This document shows positions 55,901 through 57,454 of a stretch of 64,000 bases of DNA, one piece after another. The stretch is from Chaunax sp. Z400. Taxonomy: Eukaryota; Chordata; Actinopteri; Lophiiformes; Chaunacidae. The notes beneath the pieces are model-generated. The model did no database searches, was not told the DNA's origin, and saw only the letters and a program-made list of their open reading frames with translations. Position numbers and translations under genes: made by a program. Numbering within the stretch: position 1 is the stretch's first letter; every line of letters begins with the position of its first letter. The stretch spans positions 28,279,834 to 28,343,833 of the forward strand of contig CM075186.1 in assembly GCA_037577475.1 (NCBI GenBank). Direction: 5' to 3'.

Positions 55901-56595
55901 CCTCATCAGCTGGGAGAGGCGAGAGGGCAGCTCATCCTGTTCTCAGACGCTGGTGGTGAATACATCTTTCCCTTACATGGGACCTGCCTCCCACCCAAAC
56001 CCCACGGCCCGTTTAGCATCAAGGCTGGCCGCAGCATCTCCATCCCCTTCAAGAACACCTTCCAGGAGGCCGCTGCTTTCTCTGTGAAGGTAAAGAAGTG
56101 GGAAATAACGGCATTAAAGAGTGGGACAAAAGTTCAAAATGTGATCTTTTTGGAGGAGCTTTAGTGTCACTGCAGGACTGAGAGTGATTAATAATATTCC
56201 TATAGGGAGTGGACTGCCACCATGATGCAAGCTGCTTCAAATGTAGCCTGGAACCAGTTCCAGTAAAGAGACTGGTGCCGTCTGGCTCTCATACTAATGT
56301 TTAACTCTTCACAGCTCCACTTTTGATTGGTTTGCTTCACTTAAAATGATTTGTGAAATTGAGTGAACTTAAGCCTTATTTACTCTGCTTCTAGGTGGAC
56401 AAACCCTGCTTTACTGTAAAGGAGGTGGGCACCATCCTCTCCAAAAAGACCCACAACATCCTGATTTCCTTTGAGGCCCCTCCAGGAGAATCTCCAGGGC
56501 CCTGGTTTGGCAAGCTGGCCGTCTCCAGCCAGTGCTCTGAGGGCCACAGCGACCCTCATTCTTGGATCTATTTTCTGAAGGGCTTACCGCCCTGA
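20..56595 (+). CDS. hydin: hydin, 3' half of the gene (49 exons, C-terminal ~2,764 residues)
   Basis: HYDIN is a giant structural protein of the central-pair C2b projection in motile cilia and sperm flagella; loss causes hydrocephalus and ciliary dyskinesia in mammals (family knowledge). Forty-nine exons listed separately join in one frame to the stop TGA at 56593-56595; summed coding length is 8,297 nt. Recognition rests on HYDIN-specific stretches: the HILEHWDRAQ segment (exon 5), VIPPPVTFSIVPFP (exon 7), WVVPANGEV (exon 9), VDQVADWDDR (exon 27), CHFDLDDSD (exon 31), FPDGTG (exon 44) and the terminal YFLKGLPP. Repeated LDFG-type strands followed by a V/F-x-L-x-N pattern mark ASH/MSP-like Ig folds (e.g. 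exons 12-13, 15-16, 18, 26, 33-34, 35-36, 37, 39, 41-42). The start codon and N-terminal half are outside the window. All introns are GT-AG except a predicted GC-AG intron after exon 8. Gene identity is very secure; individual boundaries were placed by eye. Confidence 0.95.
162..669. other. intron 1, no feature seen
   Basis: 508 bp between exons 1 and 2. AT-rich single-copy-looking sequence; no ORF, repeat or regulatory motif I can support. Confidence 0.5.
670..823 (+). CDS. hydin: hydin exon 2 of window
   Basis: Acceptor gtgtaag, donor CAG/gtctgt; ends in phase 0. Encodes a Lys/Glu-rich helical stretch with ELERIKREQEEMKHQQ and a lysine-rich KKNKKGGKKDGK tail, continuing the coiled coil of exon 1. 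Confidence 0.85.
949..1033 (+). CDS. hydin: hydin exon 3 of window
   Basis: Acceptor ctccacag, donor AAG/gtggat (weak). Ends with one nt of a codon. Low-complexity Ser/Thr-rich linker, STDALRMSSHTTSKESLV. Supported mainly by frame continuity with both neighbours. Confidence 0.7.
1162..1265 (+). CDS. hydin: hydin exon 4 of window
   Basis: Acceptor gctacag, donor AAT/gtaagg, ends phase 0. Acidic linker KQTEETEALDAESPPPKDEL. Frame joins exon 3 (one nt) and exon 5. Confidence 0.75.
1266..2160. other. intron 4, upstream part, no gene
   Basis: AT-rich intron sequence with poly(A) runs near 1699-1710 and 1830-1860. Short open frames on both strands lack any family resemblance. The LINE fragment begins after it. 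Confidence 0.45.
2165..2730 (-). mobile_element. LINE 3' fragment (reverse-transcriptase C-terminus and 3' UTR)
   Basis: Read on the minus strand from about 2724, the translation begins LAATTLMSVLDYGDVLYMHS and continues to VYHGD before a stop. The VLDYGDVVY-type motif followed by a VYH stretch is typical of the end of fish non-LTR retrotransposon reverse transcriptases. The 3' part (2165-2260) is the common fish tail with AAGTCTCATTGAGA and CCTGGCCAAGACAGGCAGCAG. Stops and frameshifts make it a dead, 5'-truncated copy in hydin intron 4. Exact clade not determined. Confidence 0.6.
2920..3084 (+). CDS. hydin: hydin exon 5 of window
   Basis: Acceptor aatccag, donor CAG/gtgagt, 55 codons in phase 0. 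AYERTQEQVQHILEHWDRAQ is a recognisable HYDIN segment (mammalian proteins have a similar ...HVLMYWDRKQG...). Confidence 0.88.
3227..3258. repeat. (AAT)n/(ATT)n palindrome
   Basis: About five AAT units followed directly by six ATT units, forming a self-complementary trinucleotide block in intron 5. Confidence 0.85.
3259..4870. other. intron 5, left part, no gene
   Basis: 1.6 kb of AT-rich intron with short ATACAATA-like simple sequence around 3790-3910. No supported exon; a spliceable-looking 47-nt block at 3604-3650 breaks the frame. The stretch just before 4870 (4680-4860) may be interspersed repeat but I could not assign it. Confidence 0.4.
4871..5912 (+). repeat. 23-bp G-rich minisatellite in intron 5
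   Basis: Tandem array about 1.04 kb long. Consensus unit is 23 bp (GGGACGACACTG then GGAGGAGTGGT), with variants: a GTGAGG form, a 16-bp short form GGGACGACAGAGTGGT, a 22-bp form lacking one G, and a 25-bp form with an extra GAC. About 45 units. GGG runs recur on the hydin sense strand. Long stop-free frames on both strands are by-products of the repeat. Confidence 0.95.
5913..6454. other. intron 5, right part, no feature seen
   Basis: Non-repetitive-looking intron sequence between the minisatellite and a LINE/SINE tail; nothing coding can be supported. Confidence 0.4.
6455..6570 (+). mobile_element. fish LINE/SINE 3' tail fragment
   Basis: Contains GAATGTGTGTGAATGGGTGA, AAAACGCTTTGAGA and CTATATAAGTACAGTC in that order, the familiar 3' tail shared by many fish LINE-derived SINEs and RTE-like elements. 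About 115 bp, in intron 5. Confidence 0.55.
6725..6919 (+). CDS. hydin: hydin exon 6 of window
   Basis: Acceptor gtccacag, donor GAG/gtaaga, 65 codons phase 0. Basic linker KKSKKASGK, then IIPHMVLNVTGKDDPSTAEL, conserved in HYDIN. Confidence 0.92.
7016..7210 (+). CDS. hydin: hydin exon 7 of window
   Basis: Acceptor ttcattag, donor AAG/gtaatg, 65 codons phase 0. DHLGLRRSDPVIPPPVTFSI is a hallmark HYDIN stretch; ends in an acidic, variable linker. Confidence 0.93.
7469..7680 (+). CDS. hydin: hydin exon 8 of window (predicted GC donor)
   Basis: Acceptor cactaaag. Encodes a Ser/Arg/Lys-rich disordered linker with KSQRSKRRTLSRTSSTSDF. The next exon needs one leading nt, so this exon must end with two nt of a codon; the good match is CCAGAG/gcaaga, a GC donor. 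The alternative GT donor after 7722 also fits the frame but sits in a GT run and matches consensus poorly. The 3' boundary is therefore the least certain in the gene. Confidence 0.72.
7779..7961 (+). CDS. hydin: hydin exon 9 of window
   Basis: Acceptor gtgtgcag, donor CAG/gtatga. FRWVVPANGEVALRIWFYSD and the following FNFELLGTQRSYQL strands are the edge of an ASH/MSP-like domain; highly HYDIN-like. Confidence 0.93.
8532..9626. mobile_element. MITE-like element with internal minisatellite (intron 9)
   Basis: The left end GGGTCCGTTCCATAAAG (8532-8548) and the right end CTTTATAGAACAGGCCC (9610-9626) are imperfect inverted repeats of each other, as expected of a non-autonomous DNA transposon. 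The interior has no coding capacity. Near the right end a 49-bp segment has been amplified 13 times. Superfamily not assigned; no convincing target-site duplication found by eye. Confidence 0.55.
8983..9619 (+). repeat. 49-bp tandem repeat, 13 units
   Basis: Units begin with CAGAATCAATGGAAGTCA at 8983, 9032, 9081, 9130 and so on every 49 bp to 9571. Units differ by few substitutions (CCCAAAG/CCAAAAG, TATGG/TATAG/AAGG). Each unit carries the CTTTATGGAACAG motif of the host element's terminus. Confidence 0.95.
9867..9986 (+). CDS. hydin: hydin exon 10 of window
   Basis: Acceptor in a C-rich tract (ccccag), donor CAG/gtgaga. Encodes VIKPGYFEFGPLLCGKTRD, the first strand of the next Ig-like repeat. 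One nt in, two nt out. Confidence 0.92.
10075..10234 (+). CDS. hydin: hydin exon 11 of window
   Basis: Acceptor tgtgtag, donor CAG/gtgccg, ends phase 0. NAERLMIHNNSGLEAEVQFR is the N-x-x-G strand of the ASH fold; domain continues in exon 12. Confidence 0.93.
10350..10522 (+). CDS. hydin: hydin exon 12 of window
   Basis: Acceptor cccaccag, donor CAG/gtacca. Closes one ASH-like domain (ELVVIDLSCCGVQPELQLEN) and opens the next with KDLHFDRVLLHR. Confidence 0.94.
10681..10879 (+). CDS. hydin: hydin exon 13 of window
   Basis: Acceptor ctctgtag, donor GAG/gtaggg, phase 0 at end. SVTLHNKTALPVSWRLHGLE is the central ASH strand pair; ends with HFKAKKPLHIKKMLRLE. Confidence 0.94.
10880..11952. other. 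intron 13, no gene; small palindrome
   Basis: 1.07-kb intron. It holds a perfect inverted repeat CTCTTTTAACCT (11234-11245) / AGGTTAAAAGAG (11262-11273) around a GGTTAACC core. The remaining sequence shows no recognisable element or exon. Confidence 0.5.
11953..12046 (+). CDS. hydin: hydin exon 14 of window
   Basis: Acceptor cgtttcag, donor CAG/gtagat, ends with one nt. DVEKILGIVHTENILVTAEA closely follows mammalian HYDIN order at this point. Confidence 0.93.
12090..12821. mobile_element. MITE with long terminal inverted repeats (intron 14)
   Basis: The left portion (TACAAACCTGTTTCCA... through GAAAATAACACAAAGACAAC near 12175) is matched in inverse by the right portion (12650-12821, ending CCCAACTGTTTTGGATATGG then AGTTGTA). 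The inverted repeats are roughly 140 bp and imperfect. Ends of this type with GTCCCAACTTTTTTGG are very common in fish genomes. No transposase is present. A diverged relative lies at 61116-61345. Confidence 0.65.
12899..12992 (+). CDS. hydin: hydin exon 15 of window
   Basis: Acceptor tgtggcag, donor CGA/gtgagt. LDFGIIKVFKESKLSLKMKN is a classic ASH start (LDFG...K-x-x-x-L-x-x-K-N). Follows an intron almost filled by a MITE. Confidence 0.95.
13082..13250 (+). CDS. hydin: hydin exon 16 of window
   Basis: Acceptor tccacaag, donor CAG/gtttga (weak at +3 to +6). Encodes SIFTVSPQSGTLLPHEKPT and ends ...VLLCQ, which joins VINPS of exon 17 as in other HYDIN proteins, supporting the weak donor. Confidence 0.92.
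13725..13925. repeat. interspersed repeat with strong hairpin (intron 16)
   Basis: Around 13781-13853 two 33-nt arms pair with four mismatches and a 7-nt loop; the innermost 16 bp (13798-13813 with 13821-13836) are perfectly complementary. Flanking text such as GATTACCATGACCTGGATGA resembles a widespread fish repeat, so I treat the hairpin as part of a mobile or repeated unit, not as an RNA gene. Confidence 0.45.
13952..14034 (+). CDS. hydin: hydin exon 17 of window
   Basis: Acceptor ttgtgcag, donor CAG/gtcagg. Small 83-nt exon encoding PIAKLRIKVSVTSVYS, last strand of the ASH domain. Confidence 0.92.
14252..14395 (+). CDS. hydin: hydin exon 18 of window
   Basis: Acceptor cttctttag, donor AGG/gtagga. 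ITPACDINFGPLVYGSKKSQ opens another ASH-like domain (NFGPL, then FTIENNG). Confidence 0.94.
14529..14757. mobile_element. hAT-type MITE, 229 bp
   Basis: Ends TAGGGGTTTTCAAAATGG and (reverse) CAGTGGTTCCCAAACG are hAT-like imperfect inverted repeats. It is flanked by an 8-bp target-site duplication GAATAGAC (14521-14528) / GAATAGAT (14758-14765), one mismatch, as hAT elements make. An internal palindrome around ACAGTGTATTACAT (about 14634-14664) lies in the middle. Non-coding, in intron 18. Confidence 0.75.
14766..15977. other. intron 18, remainder; possible hAT-like transposase scrap
   Basis: Mostly AT-rich intron. On the minus strand near 15440-15510 a short reading frame includes FHHLLSVLEPNYDIP, which resembles the P-x-Y-x-I-P region of hAT/ZBED-like transposases. 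Surrounding frames are broken. The assignment is weak. Confidence 0.25.
15978..16083 (+). CDS. hydin: hydin exon 19 of window
   Basis: Acceptor gtctcag, donor CAG/gtgaga, ends phase 0. Hydrophilic insert KKMPPENHSDRTTGASSKER within the domain; little conservation expected, placement rests on splice signals and frame. Confidence 0.8.
16140..16690 (-). mobile_element. L1-like LINE reverse-transcriptase fossil
   Basis: The minus strand from about 16550 reads LLAIEPIAIRRNQNITGIKI and then NNIDNKIRLFEDVIIV, recognisable as the L1-type reverse-transcriptase stretch before the catalytic motif. The expected FADD is reduced to FEDV, and stops follow (after ETINRL), so the copy is inactive. Truncated at both ends, in hydin intron 19. 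Confidence 0.65.
17031..17066 (+). repeat. (AG)18 microsatellite
   Basis: Uninterrupted AG dinucleotide run in intron 19, about 270 bp before exon 20. Confidence 0.98.
17334..17538 (+). CDS. hydin: hydin exon 20 of window
   Basis: Acceptor cccatgtag, donor CAG/gtgagt. MGVFSVSPCTGSLQPGSQQV then VTVNCVAEQLG; typical second half of an ASH domain. Confidence 0.94.
17626..17780. mobile_element. fish MITE fragment (TACCGGCTCGACTCGACTCG end)
   Basis: Contains GCATTCCACTCCGTAGTACC and the tandem CGACTCGACTCG motif followed by TTTTCTGCCGGTGTTTTC, like a widespread fish non-autonomous DNA transposon end. I could not find the opposite end before exon 21, so it is probably truncated. Confidence 0.4.
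18070..18302 (+). CDS. hydin: hydin exon 21 of window
   Basis: Acceptor ttctgcag, donor AAG/gtaaga. Contains FIFNKALVGRAAQARFKLTN (start of a new ASH repeat) after a His/Ser-rich insert. Confidence 0.94.
18396..18544 (+). CDS. hydin: hydin exon 22 of window
   Basis: Acceptor gtcccacag, donor CAG/gtaaat. SHSFAVVNFTPETMRLYSAV; separated from exon 21 by a 93-bp intron. Confidence 0.94.
18557..18940 (+). mobile_element. THAP-like fragment plus LINE-type tail (intron 22)
   Basis: An open frame (18557-18790) ends in ANDCGIRCKKKSERSFHNLP followed by KDETKRS, resembling the first half of a THAP zinc finger (Cys-x4-Cys, then F-H-x-L/F-P-K-D). No rest of the domain follows. At 18899-18935 the TACTATATAAATTTAAGTTA tail plus (TTA)n resembles a retroelement 3' end. 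Probably transposon debris rather than a hydin exon: it does not fit splice phases. Confidence 0.4.
19343..19538 (+). CDS. hydin: hydin exon 23 of window
   Basis: Acceptor ctctccag, donor CAG/gtgaga, ends phase 0. TKVLEFELMGEGSLPHVSLL followed by LVLLNDGNVPAQ, in the same order as mammalian HYDIN. Confidence 0.94.
19730..19838 (+). CDS. hydin: hydin exon 24 of window
   Basis: Acceptor cgtgcag, donor CAG/gtacag. VQLDMLDKYGVFSLKAAPG; 109 nt, ends with one nt of a codon. Confidence 0.92.
20300..20360. repeat. short dispersed repeat, copy 1
   Basis: CTAGCCCTAATCTACTGAAA followed by CAAACAAACATG closely matches the segment at about 24089-24119 in another hydin intron. Family unknown. Confidence 0.4.
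20606..20845 (+). CDS. hydin: hydin exon 25 of window
   Basis: Acceptor ttccacag, donor AAG/gtaaga. EVEFEVSFYSDKPMNAEAKM, IIQVTGEAYQE, then an acidic DHEDDEE stretch. Confidence 0.94.
21039..21181 (+). CDS. hydin: hydin exon 26 of window
   Basis: Acceptor tctcacag, donor CAG/gtaaag, ends phase 0. MLDFGDCHVKCPYQESFTMT is a clear ASH start. The following intron holds the 40-bp minisatellite. Confidence 0.94.
21360..23427 (+). repeat. 40-bp minisatellite filling intron 26
   Basis: About 52 tandem units; consensus is TGTCTCTGTGATTGTTTTGT followed by GTGTCATTATGGTTGTTTCC. Variants swap GTCATT for GTGGTT, drop or add a few bases, and cluster locally. The array occupies about 2.07 kb of a 2.36-kb intron. 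Because 40 is not a multiple of 3, all frames cycle through the same peptide text, giving long but meaningless open frames. Confidence 0.97.
23544..23735 (+). CDS. hydin: hydin exon 27 of window
   Basis: Acceptor tctctcag, donor GAG/gtaaac, 64 codons phase 0. VGHLHADCSKEVTVTFCSNE and the motif VDQVADWDDR are near-identical in order to mammalian HYDIN. Confidence 0.95.
23827..23987 (+). CDS. hydin: hydin exon 28 of window
   Basis: Acceptor gcctccag, donor ACA/gtaagt. VMEIDPEPCHSVVEGSQHEL, then strands ending IYQTSL. Intron to exon 27 is only 91 bp. Confidence 0.94.
24330..24740 (+). pseudogene. Tc1-like transposase fossil
   Basis: The plus strand at about 24440-24545 reads IAKWTEITFSDKSRFNLYTA then GGRWRLYHRCGDRYPVV before a stop, matching the Tc1-family region around the first catalytic Asp (F-S-D-E-S-R-F-N-L). 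Downstream text in shifted frames keeps a Tc1-like order (CATGATGTGGGGAGCC, CATGACAATG). Many stops and indels; inactive. It is a different Tc1 lineage from the 52.8-54.2 kb element and is on the opposite strand. Confidence 0.55.
25345..25450 (-). mobile_element. LINE 3' tail fragment
   Basis: Same tail type as at 2165-2260 (TTTAGCCAGGAAGATCAGAT, GAGATACAAGATCTCTT, GTCCTGGTTAAGAAGGCA), diverged. Minus orientation. No reverse-transcriptase part remains. Confidence 0.4.
26150..26244 (+). CDS. hydin: hydin exon 29 of window
   Basis: Acceptor tgtgtttag next to a GT tract, donor GAG/gtaaat. LQMVNNGKVKLEFCFQVLMD continues the domain of exon 28 across a 2.2-kb repeat-rich intron. Confidence 0.93.
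26386..26617 (+). CDS. hydin: hydin exon 30 of window
   Basis: Acceptor tgttttag, donor CAG/gtacag. Ser/Arg/Gly-rich variable insert, then ISVEPSIGAIESGAQQIVSL and FSPLEVAKFQGRLVC, the closing ASH strands. Confidence 0.93.
26810..27445 (+). repeat. 23-bp minisatellite interrupted by a SINE (intron 30)
   Basis: Units of ACTCTACCATACTACACCAG plus AAA, 23 bp, with ACGATAC and TCTTT variants. About 12 units lie before 27088 and about 5 units or partial units between 27335 and 27445, separated by a tRNA-derived SINE. Confidence 0.9.
27089..27328 (-). mobile_element. tRNA-derived SINE
   Basis: On the minus strand it starts GGGGCGGCTGTGGCTCAGGG and contains an A box (TGGCTCAGGGGGTAGAG) and a B box (GGTTCGATCC), then a body with CCAATTTGCTCCCC and CTGCTCCTCAGGGATGGG. 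It ends at an (ATT)n tail. The same family recurs at 60582-60824. Inserted inside the 23-bp array. Confidence 0.85.
27562..27762 (+). CDS. hydin: hydin exon 31 of window
   Basis: Acceptor tttctcag, donor AAG/gtaaca. LMTLCHFDLDDSDDVHWVHN and DPNTRVIKFNALG, strongly HYDIN-like. Confidence 0.95.
27844..27970 (+). CDS. hydin: hydin exon 32 of window
   Basis: Acceptor ctccacag, donor GAA/gtaagg, ends phase 0. FTVLNPTSKPYSFKWRC; 81-bp intron before it. Confidence 0.94.
28288..28453 (+). CDS. hydin: hydin exon 33 of window
   Basis: Acceptor tgtgcag, donor CTG/gtatga, ends with one nt. DVVESLWSFEIEPLSWSVPF then LDKPHLDFGELLAG, an ASH start cut by the 12.9-kb minisatellite intron. Confidence 0.94.
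28454..29091. other. intron 33, left unique part
   Basis: 640 bp of AT-rich intron between exon 33 and the giant array. No element recognised. Confidence 0.5.
29092..40806 (+). repeat. 11.7-kb minisatellite with higher-order structure (intron 33)
   Basis: Built from 12- to 14-bp units sharing CTCCATCAG and ending in GTCCGG, GTCCGA, ACCGA, GTCG, CCGGG, CAGGG or ATGTCG variants. The variant order is itself repeated: a marker GTGTGGCTCCATCAGTCCGG occurs near 29878, 30804, 33381, 35525, 38176 and 40543. The block starting near 35525 recurs 2,651 bp later with the same private variants. Neither strand encodes a plausible protein; translations are endless SISPAPSVRLHQ-type text. It makes up over 90% of the 12.87-kb intron. 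Confidence 0.97.
40807..41319. other. intron 33, right unique part
   Basis: About 510 bp of ordinary AT-rich intron leading to the exon 34 acceptor; no element recognised. Confidence 0.5.
41320..41470 (+). CDS. hydin: hydin exon 34 of window
   Basis: Acceptor tgcacag, donor CAG/gttaat. FHFSVGKASLLCADLQQSSL. Two leading nt complete the codon opened by exon 33, so splicing across the giant array keeps frame. Confidence 0.94.
41620..41827 (+). CDS. hydin: hydin exon 35 of window
   Basis: Acceptor gattcag, donor AAG/gtcagc, ends phase 0. VSFTPCREGNVSFRLVLRVR, then HDTLDFGK, the first strand of the next ASH repeat. Confidence 0.95.
41944..42165 (+). CDS. hydin: hydin exon 36 of window
   Basis: Acceptor ctttgtag, donor AAG/gtgaga, 74 codons phase 0. 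MFKFLVTNQARFSLDVKIDL is the ASH core strand. Confidence 0.95.
42285..42650. mobile_element. fish interspersed repeat (MITE-like)
   Basis: TTAAAGCCGCAGTAGGTAAG opens a block with ATTTGCAAGAATTCACCGC and ACCAATCAGAGCCAATAGGA, an order I associate with an abundant fish repeat. No coding capacity; ends not defined. In intron 36. Confidence 0.4.
42770..43080. mobile_element. second interspersed repeat, probable MITE
   Basis: TGTCCACCAAAGCATTTTTT, TGCACGTTTGGCGTTTTTTT and CCAATCACAGCGGAGGAGGG are elements of a common fish non-autonomous repeat. Boundaries uncertain; abuts the LINE fossil. Confidence 0.3.
43140..43990 (+). pseudogene. LINE-type polyprotein 3' fossil, frameshifted
   Basis: Four consecutive frame pieces together follow the C-terminal part of a fish non-LTR retroelement protein: WLAELQRVKFLIQAIYDILP, then CSLCTGKGTPEHILSSCPKA (a Cys-x2-Cys...His...Cys knuckle), then ISSRHHCPPRKQT, then LTIQRPMKEAFKRKLTKYQG and GWRAHYHPVEVRCRGFVGRS. 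It ends around RASRWLWRKRG. Frame changes near 43300, 43480 and 43660 show it is dead. Located in intron 36; exact LINE clade not assigned. Confidence 0.55.
43991..44673. other. intron 36, right part, no feature seen
   Basis: 680 bp of intron between the LINE fossil and exon 37; nothing recognised. Confidence 0.4.
44674..44843 (+). CDS. hydin: hydin exon 37 of window
   Basis: Acceptor cctgtcag, donor CAG/gtactt. HGPTFTFAINGQ closes a domain and FTKYNLGKCFLYRPGMAPAS opens the next. Confidence 0.95.
44970..45168 (+). CDS. hydin: hydin exon 38 of window
   Basis: Acceptor ttcctcag, donor AAG/gtgaga, ends phase 0. FYPRKASRYQEKLTFILNSC then VDIRGQGVEMK. Confidence 0.95.
45169..45899. other. intron 38, left part, no feature seen
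   Basis: Starts with a poly(A) run near 45174; T-rich sequence with several GTTAGTTTTG-like words at 45630-45800. No gene or named repeat supported. Confidence 0.4.
45900..47060 (-). mobile_element. unassigned repeat-like block, possible LTR-type sequence
   Basis: An AT-rich half (45900-46400) passes abruptly into a GC-richer half (46440-47035), unlike the flanking intron. On the minus strand there is an AATAAA (46205-46210) near the middle. This composition would suit a solitary long terminal repeat in reverse orientation, but I found no matching second copy, no coding part and no convincing target duplication. Confidence 0.25.
47061..47968. other. intron 38, middle part, no feature seen
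   Basis: About 900 bp without supported features; short frames on both strands look random. Confidence 0.35.
47969..48075 (+). mobile_element. tRNA-derived SINE fragment, second family
   Basis: GGCAGCACAGTGGTTTGGTG, ACTGTTTCCTCACAGCAAGA and a B-box-like GGGTTCAAATCC occur in the order of a very common fish SINE head. Only about 105 bp and diverged. In intron 38. Confidence 0.55.
48399..48551 (+). CDS. hydin: hydin exon 39 of window
   Basis: Acceptor atcctag, donor AAG/gtaggg, 51 codons phase 0. KKVNLGSLMTGQIVKKQVVL, ASH start. The CA/CAGA array begins only about 11 bp after the donor. Confidence 0.95.
48563..49920 (+). repeat. 1.36-kb (CA)n/(CAGA) array filling intron 39
   Basis: Continuous ACACAC tract interrupted at irregular intervals by single AG steps (ACACAGACACAC). 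It starts about 11 bp after the exon 39 donor and ends 73 bp before the exon 40 acceptor, so almost the whole 1.44-kb intron is array. Alternating purine-pyrimidine sequence is Z-DNA-prone. Long open frames (THTHTQ, VCVCVS) are artefacts. Confidence 0.98.
49994..50164 (+). CDS. hydin: hydin exon 40 of window
   Basis: Acceptor cctcctccag, donor AAG/gtaggc, 57 codons phase 0. LSFSPAGAVTLKACGGSC and LLTLQGCCK. Confidence 0.95.
50453..50562 (+). CDS. hydin: hydin exon 41 of window
   Basis: Acceptor attgtcag, donor CAG/gtgatc. LTFGAVIQHCQVKKRIVMKN, ASH start completed by exon 42. Confidence 0.95.
51123..51345 (+). CDS. hydin: hydin exon 42 of window
   Basis: Acceptor tcatacag, donor GAG/gtttgt (weak), ends phase 0. 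SITPAKGVIHPGKRVLVEVT and LTLTVTGSC. Frame into exon 43 supports the donor. Confidence 0.94.
51645..51925. mobile_element. fish interspersed repeat ending in C12
   Basis: GGACCCAAACGCAGACAACA, CAGGGATTTAATGAAATCAC and runs of AACACAGG form a purine-rich block of a type seen in fish retroelements. It ends near a 12-C homopolymer (51911-51922). Family uncertain. In intron 42. Confidence 0.4.
52093..52302 (+). CDS. hydin: hydin exon 43 of window
   Basis: Acceptor tgtctccag, donor CAG/gtagag, 70 codons phase 0. QTLQVCNPTNQRCCITPEIK then KTYEITYKPVTM. Confidence 0.95.
52408..52571 (+). CDS. hydin: hydin exon 44 of window
   Basis: Acceptor tcctcag, donor GCG/gtaaaa. FFSFPDGTGLLHSLQGTAEP, a HYDIN hallmark near the C-terminus, and VHNWLSKQQR. 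The next intron carries the Tc1-like element. Confidence 0.95.
52808..54173 (-). mobile_element. Tc1/mariner-family transposon, one end missing (intron 44)
   Basis: The right end (53880-54173) is a long terminal repeat arm finishing TATATTTTTGTTGAGTG followed by TA, the Tc1 target dinucleotide. It also carries CACACCTGTGCAATAATCAT and CTAATCAGCATCTTGATATG. The left side begins after the transposase stop at about 52864 and shows no matching inverted arm, so the element is truncated there. It sits wholly within the intron. Confidence 0.85.
52864..53955 (-). pseudogene. Tc1-like transposase, frameshifted, catalytic Asp lost
   Basis: The main open part (53607 to 52864, 247 residues) covers the DDE domain: LFTDESRFSL (first Asp), GGGGVTVWAGI, then LQHYNARPHVAR where family members have an Asp before the Asn, here Tyr, and PDMSPIEHVWD with the final Glu. 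It ends at a natural stop. The N-terminal DNA-binding part lies upstream in other frames (IGMLTAGMCSRAVARQLNVH from 53955), with at least two frameshifts between. Both the frameshifts and the Asp-to-Tyr change make it inactive. Confidence 0.85.
54498..54648 (+). CDS. hydin: hydin exon 45 of window
   Basis: Acceptor gtgctcag, donor AAG/gtttga (weak). HVLTEILKPDKPDATVSHKG and DYKLTFLAYREG, collinear with mammalian HYDIN. Confidence 0.95.
54734..54964 (+). CDS. hydin: hydin exon 46 of window
   Basis: Acceptor tcctcag, donor AAG/gtggat, 77 codons phase 0. VTFRNMESGEYLFYLISLEV and VENPLPTASCLTTEC; only 85 bp from exon 45. Confidence 0.95.
55058..55282 (+). CDS. hydin: hydin exon 47 of window
   Basis: Acceptor ctttttag, donor AAG/gtaaga, 75 codons phase 0 without an internal ATG. 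FEYQPLHAGDSTARLTLYNN and VDFSTSLGSSHSV. Confidence 0.95.
55331..55504 (+). mobile_element. solo Tc1-like terminal repeat (intron 47)
   Basis: GCACACCTGTGAAATAATCA, TTTAATCAGCAGCTCGAT, CTTAGATCTTTTACCTCAAC and GTTTATATTTATGTTGAGTG parallel the right arm of the 52.8-54.2 kb element, in the same orientation. No transposase is attached; probably an internally deleted separate copy. Confidence 0.7.
55808..56089 (+). CDS. hydin: hydin exon 48 of window
   Basis: Acceptor cctgcag, donor AAG/gtaaag, 94 codons phase 0, the longest exon here. FEPHQLGEARGQLILFSDAG, GGEYIFPLHGTCLPPKPHGP and SISIPFKNTF. Confidence 0.95.
56395..56595 (+). CDS. hydin: hydin last exon with stop codon
   Basis: Acceptor gcttctag; 66 codons then TGA at 56593-56595. 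SWIYFLKGLPP is the HYDIN C-terminus (mammalian proteins end in a similar YYLKGI). 3' UTR follows. Confidence 0.96.
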   Translation: MDKPCFTVKEVGTILSKKTHNILISFEAPPGESPGPWFGKLAVSSQCSEGHSDPHSWIYFLKGLPP

Positions 56596-56670
56596 GTCAT
56601 CACATTTGAATTTATTTCTGTATTTATTTTATAGGTGAAAATAGTGGTAACAAACAGCATGCATAACAAA

Positions 56671-56869
56671 CATGCATGCATACATGCATACATACATACA
56701 TACATACATACATGCATACATGCATACATACATGCATACATACATACATGCATACATACATGCAAACATGCATACATACATGCATACATGCATACATACA
56801 TACATACATACATGCATACATACATACATACATGCATACATACATGCATGCATGCATACATGCATACAT
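56671..56869 (+). repeat. (CATA)n/(CATG)n tetranucleotide array in the 3' UTR or flank
   Basis: About 200 bp of CATA and CATG units in varying order, starting 76 bp after the hydin stop codon. If the downstream AATAAA signals are used it lies in the 3' UTR. Frames on both strands are open by repetition only. Confidence 0.95.
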
Positions 56870-56961
56870 CCAGAGATGTACATGACTGCATGGAGGAGTT
56901 TCATATGTGTGGCAGGACTAAAATAATGACCAACAATGTTAAATGATTATTGTTACATGCT

Positions 56962-57390
56962 AATAAATATAGGGTTTAACAGAAATATCAATGTGGTAAT
57001 ATATGAGATAAATAAATAATCATAGAGTAGTAACATCAGAATGTGGTCTCATGTGATATGTTATAATATGATGATATATGATTAATCTATGTAATACATG
57101 TATATATTATATAGATTAATAAGTGGTAATAAATATAGTCAAATTATCAGTCATAATACAATATCATCATAGTTCATTTGATATAAAATATAATTTGATA
57201 ACGTGGGGATATTTATATATTTAAATTGATAAGGAGAGAGGTCAGACCGAGGCTCCTTGGGGGAGCAAAGATCATCCCAACCCAGGAACAGGCATCCGAG
57301 CAGGTGGTGATAAAGAACCCTGAGTCATCTTAGCGAGAGCCTCTTTTTCTGTGTTTACGTTTATGTTTTTATATTTATGTCAAAAATAAA
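56962..57390 (+). promoter_or_regulatory. candidate poly(A) signals of hydin
   Basis: AATAAA hexamers occur at 56962-56967, 57011-57016 and 57385-57390, 370-795 bp after the stop codon. Which, if any, ends the transcript cannot be told from sequence alone; the region is AT-rich, so chance matches are likely. Confidence 0.3.
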
Positions 57391-57454
57391 CATATTTCCC
57401 TCATAAACATTGTTGAGGCTTCAGTTCCATAGATCCTATTCATTTTGGACTACC

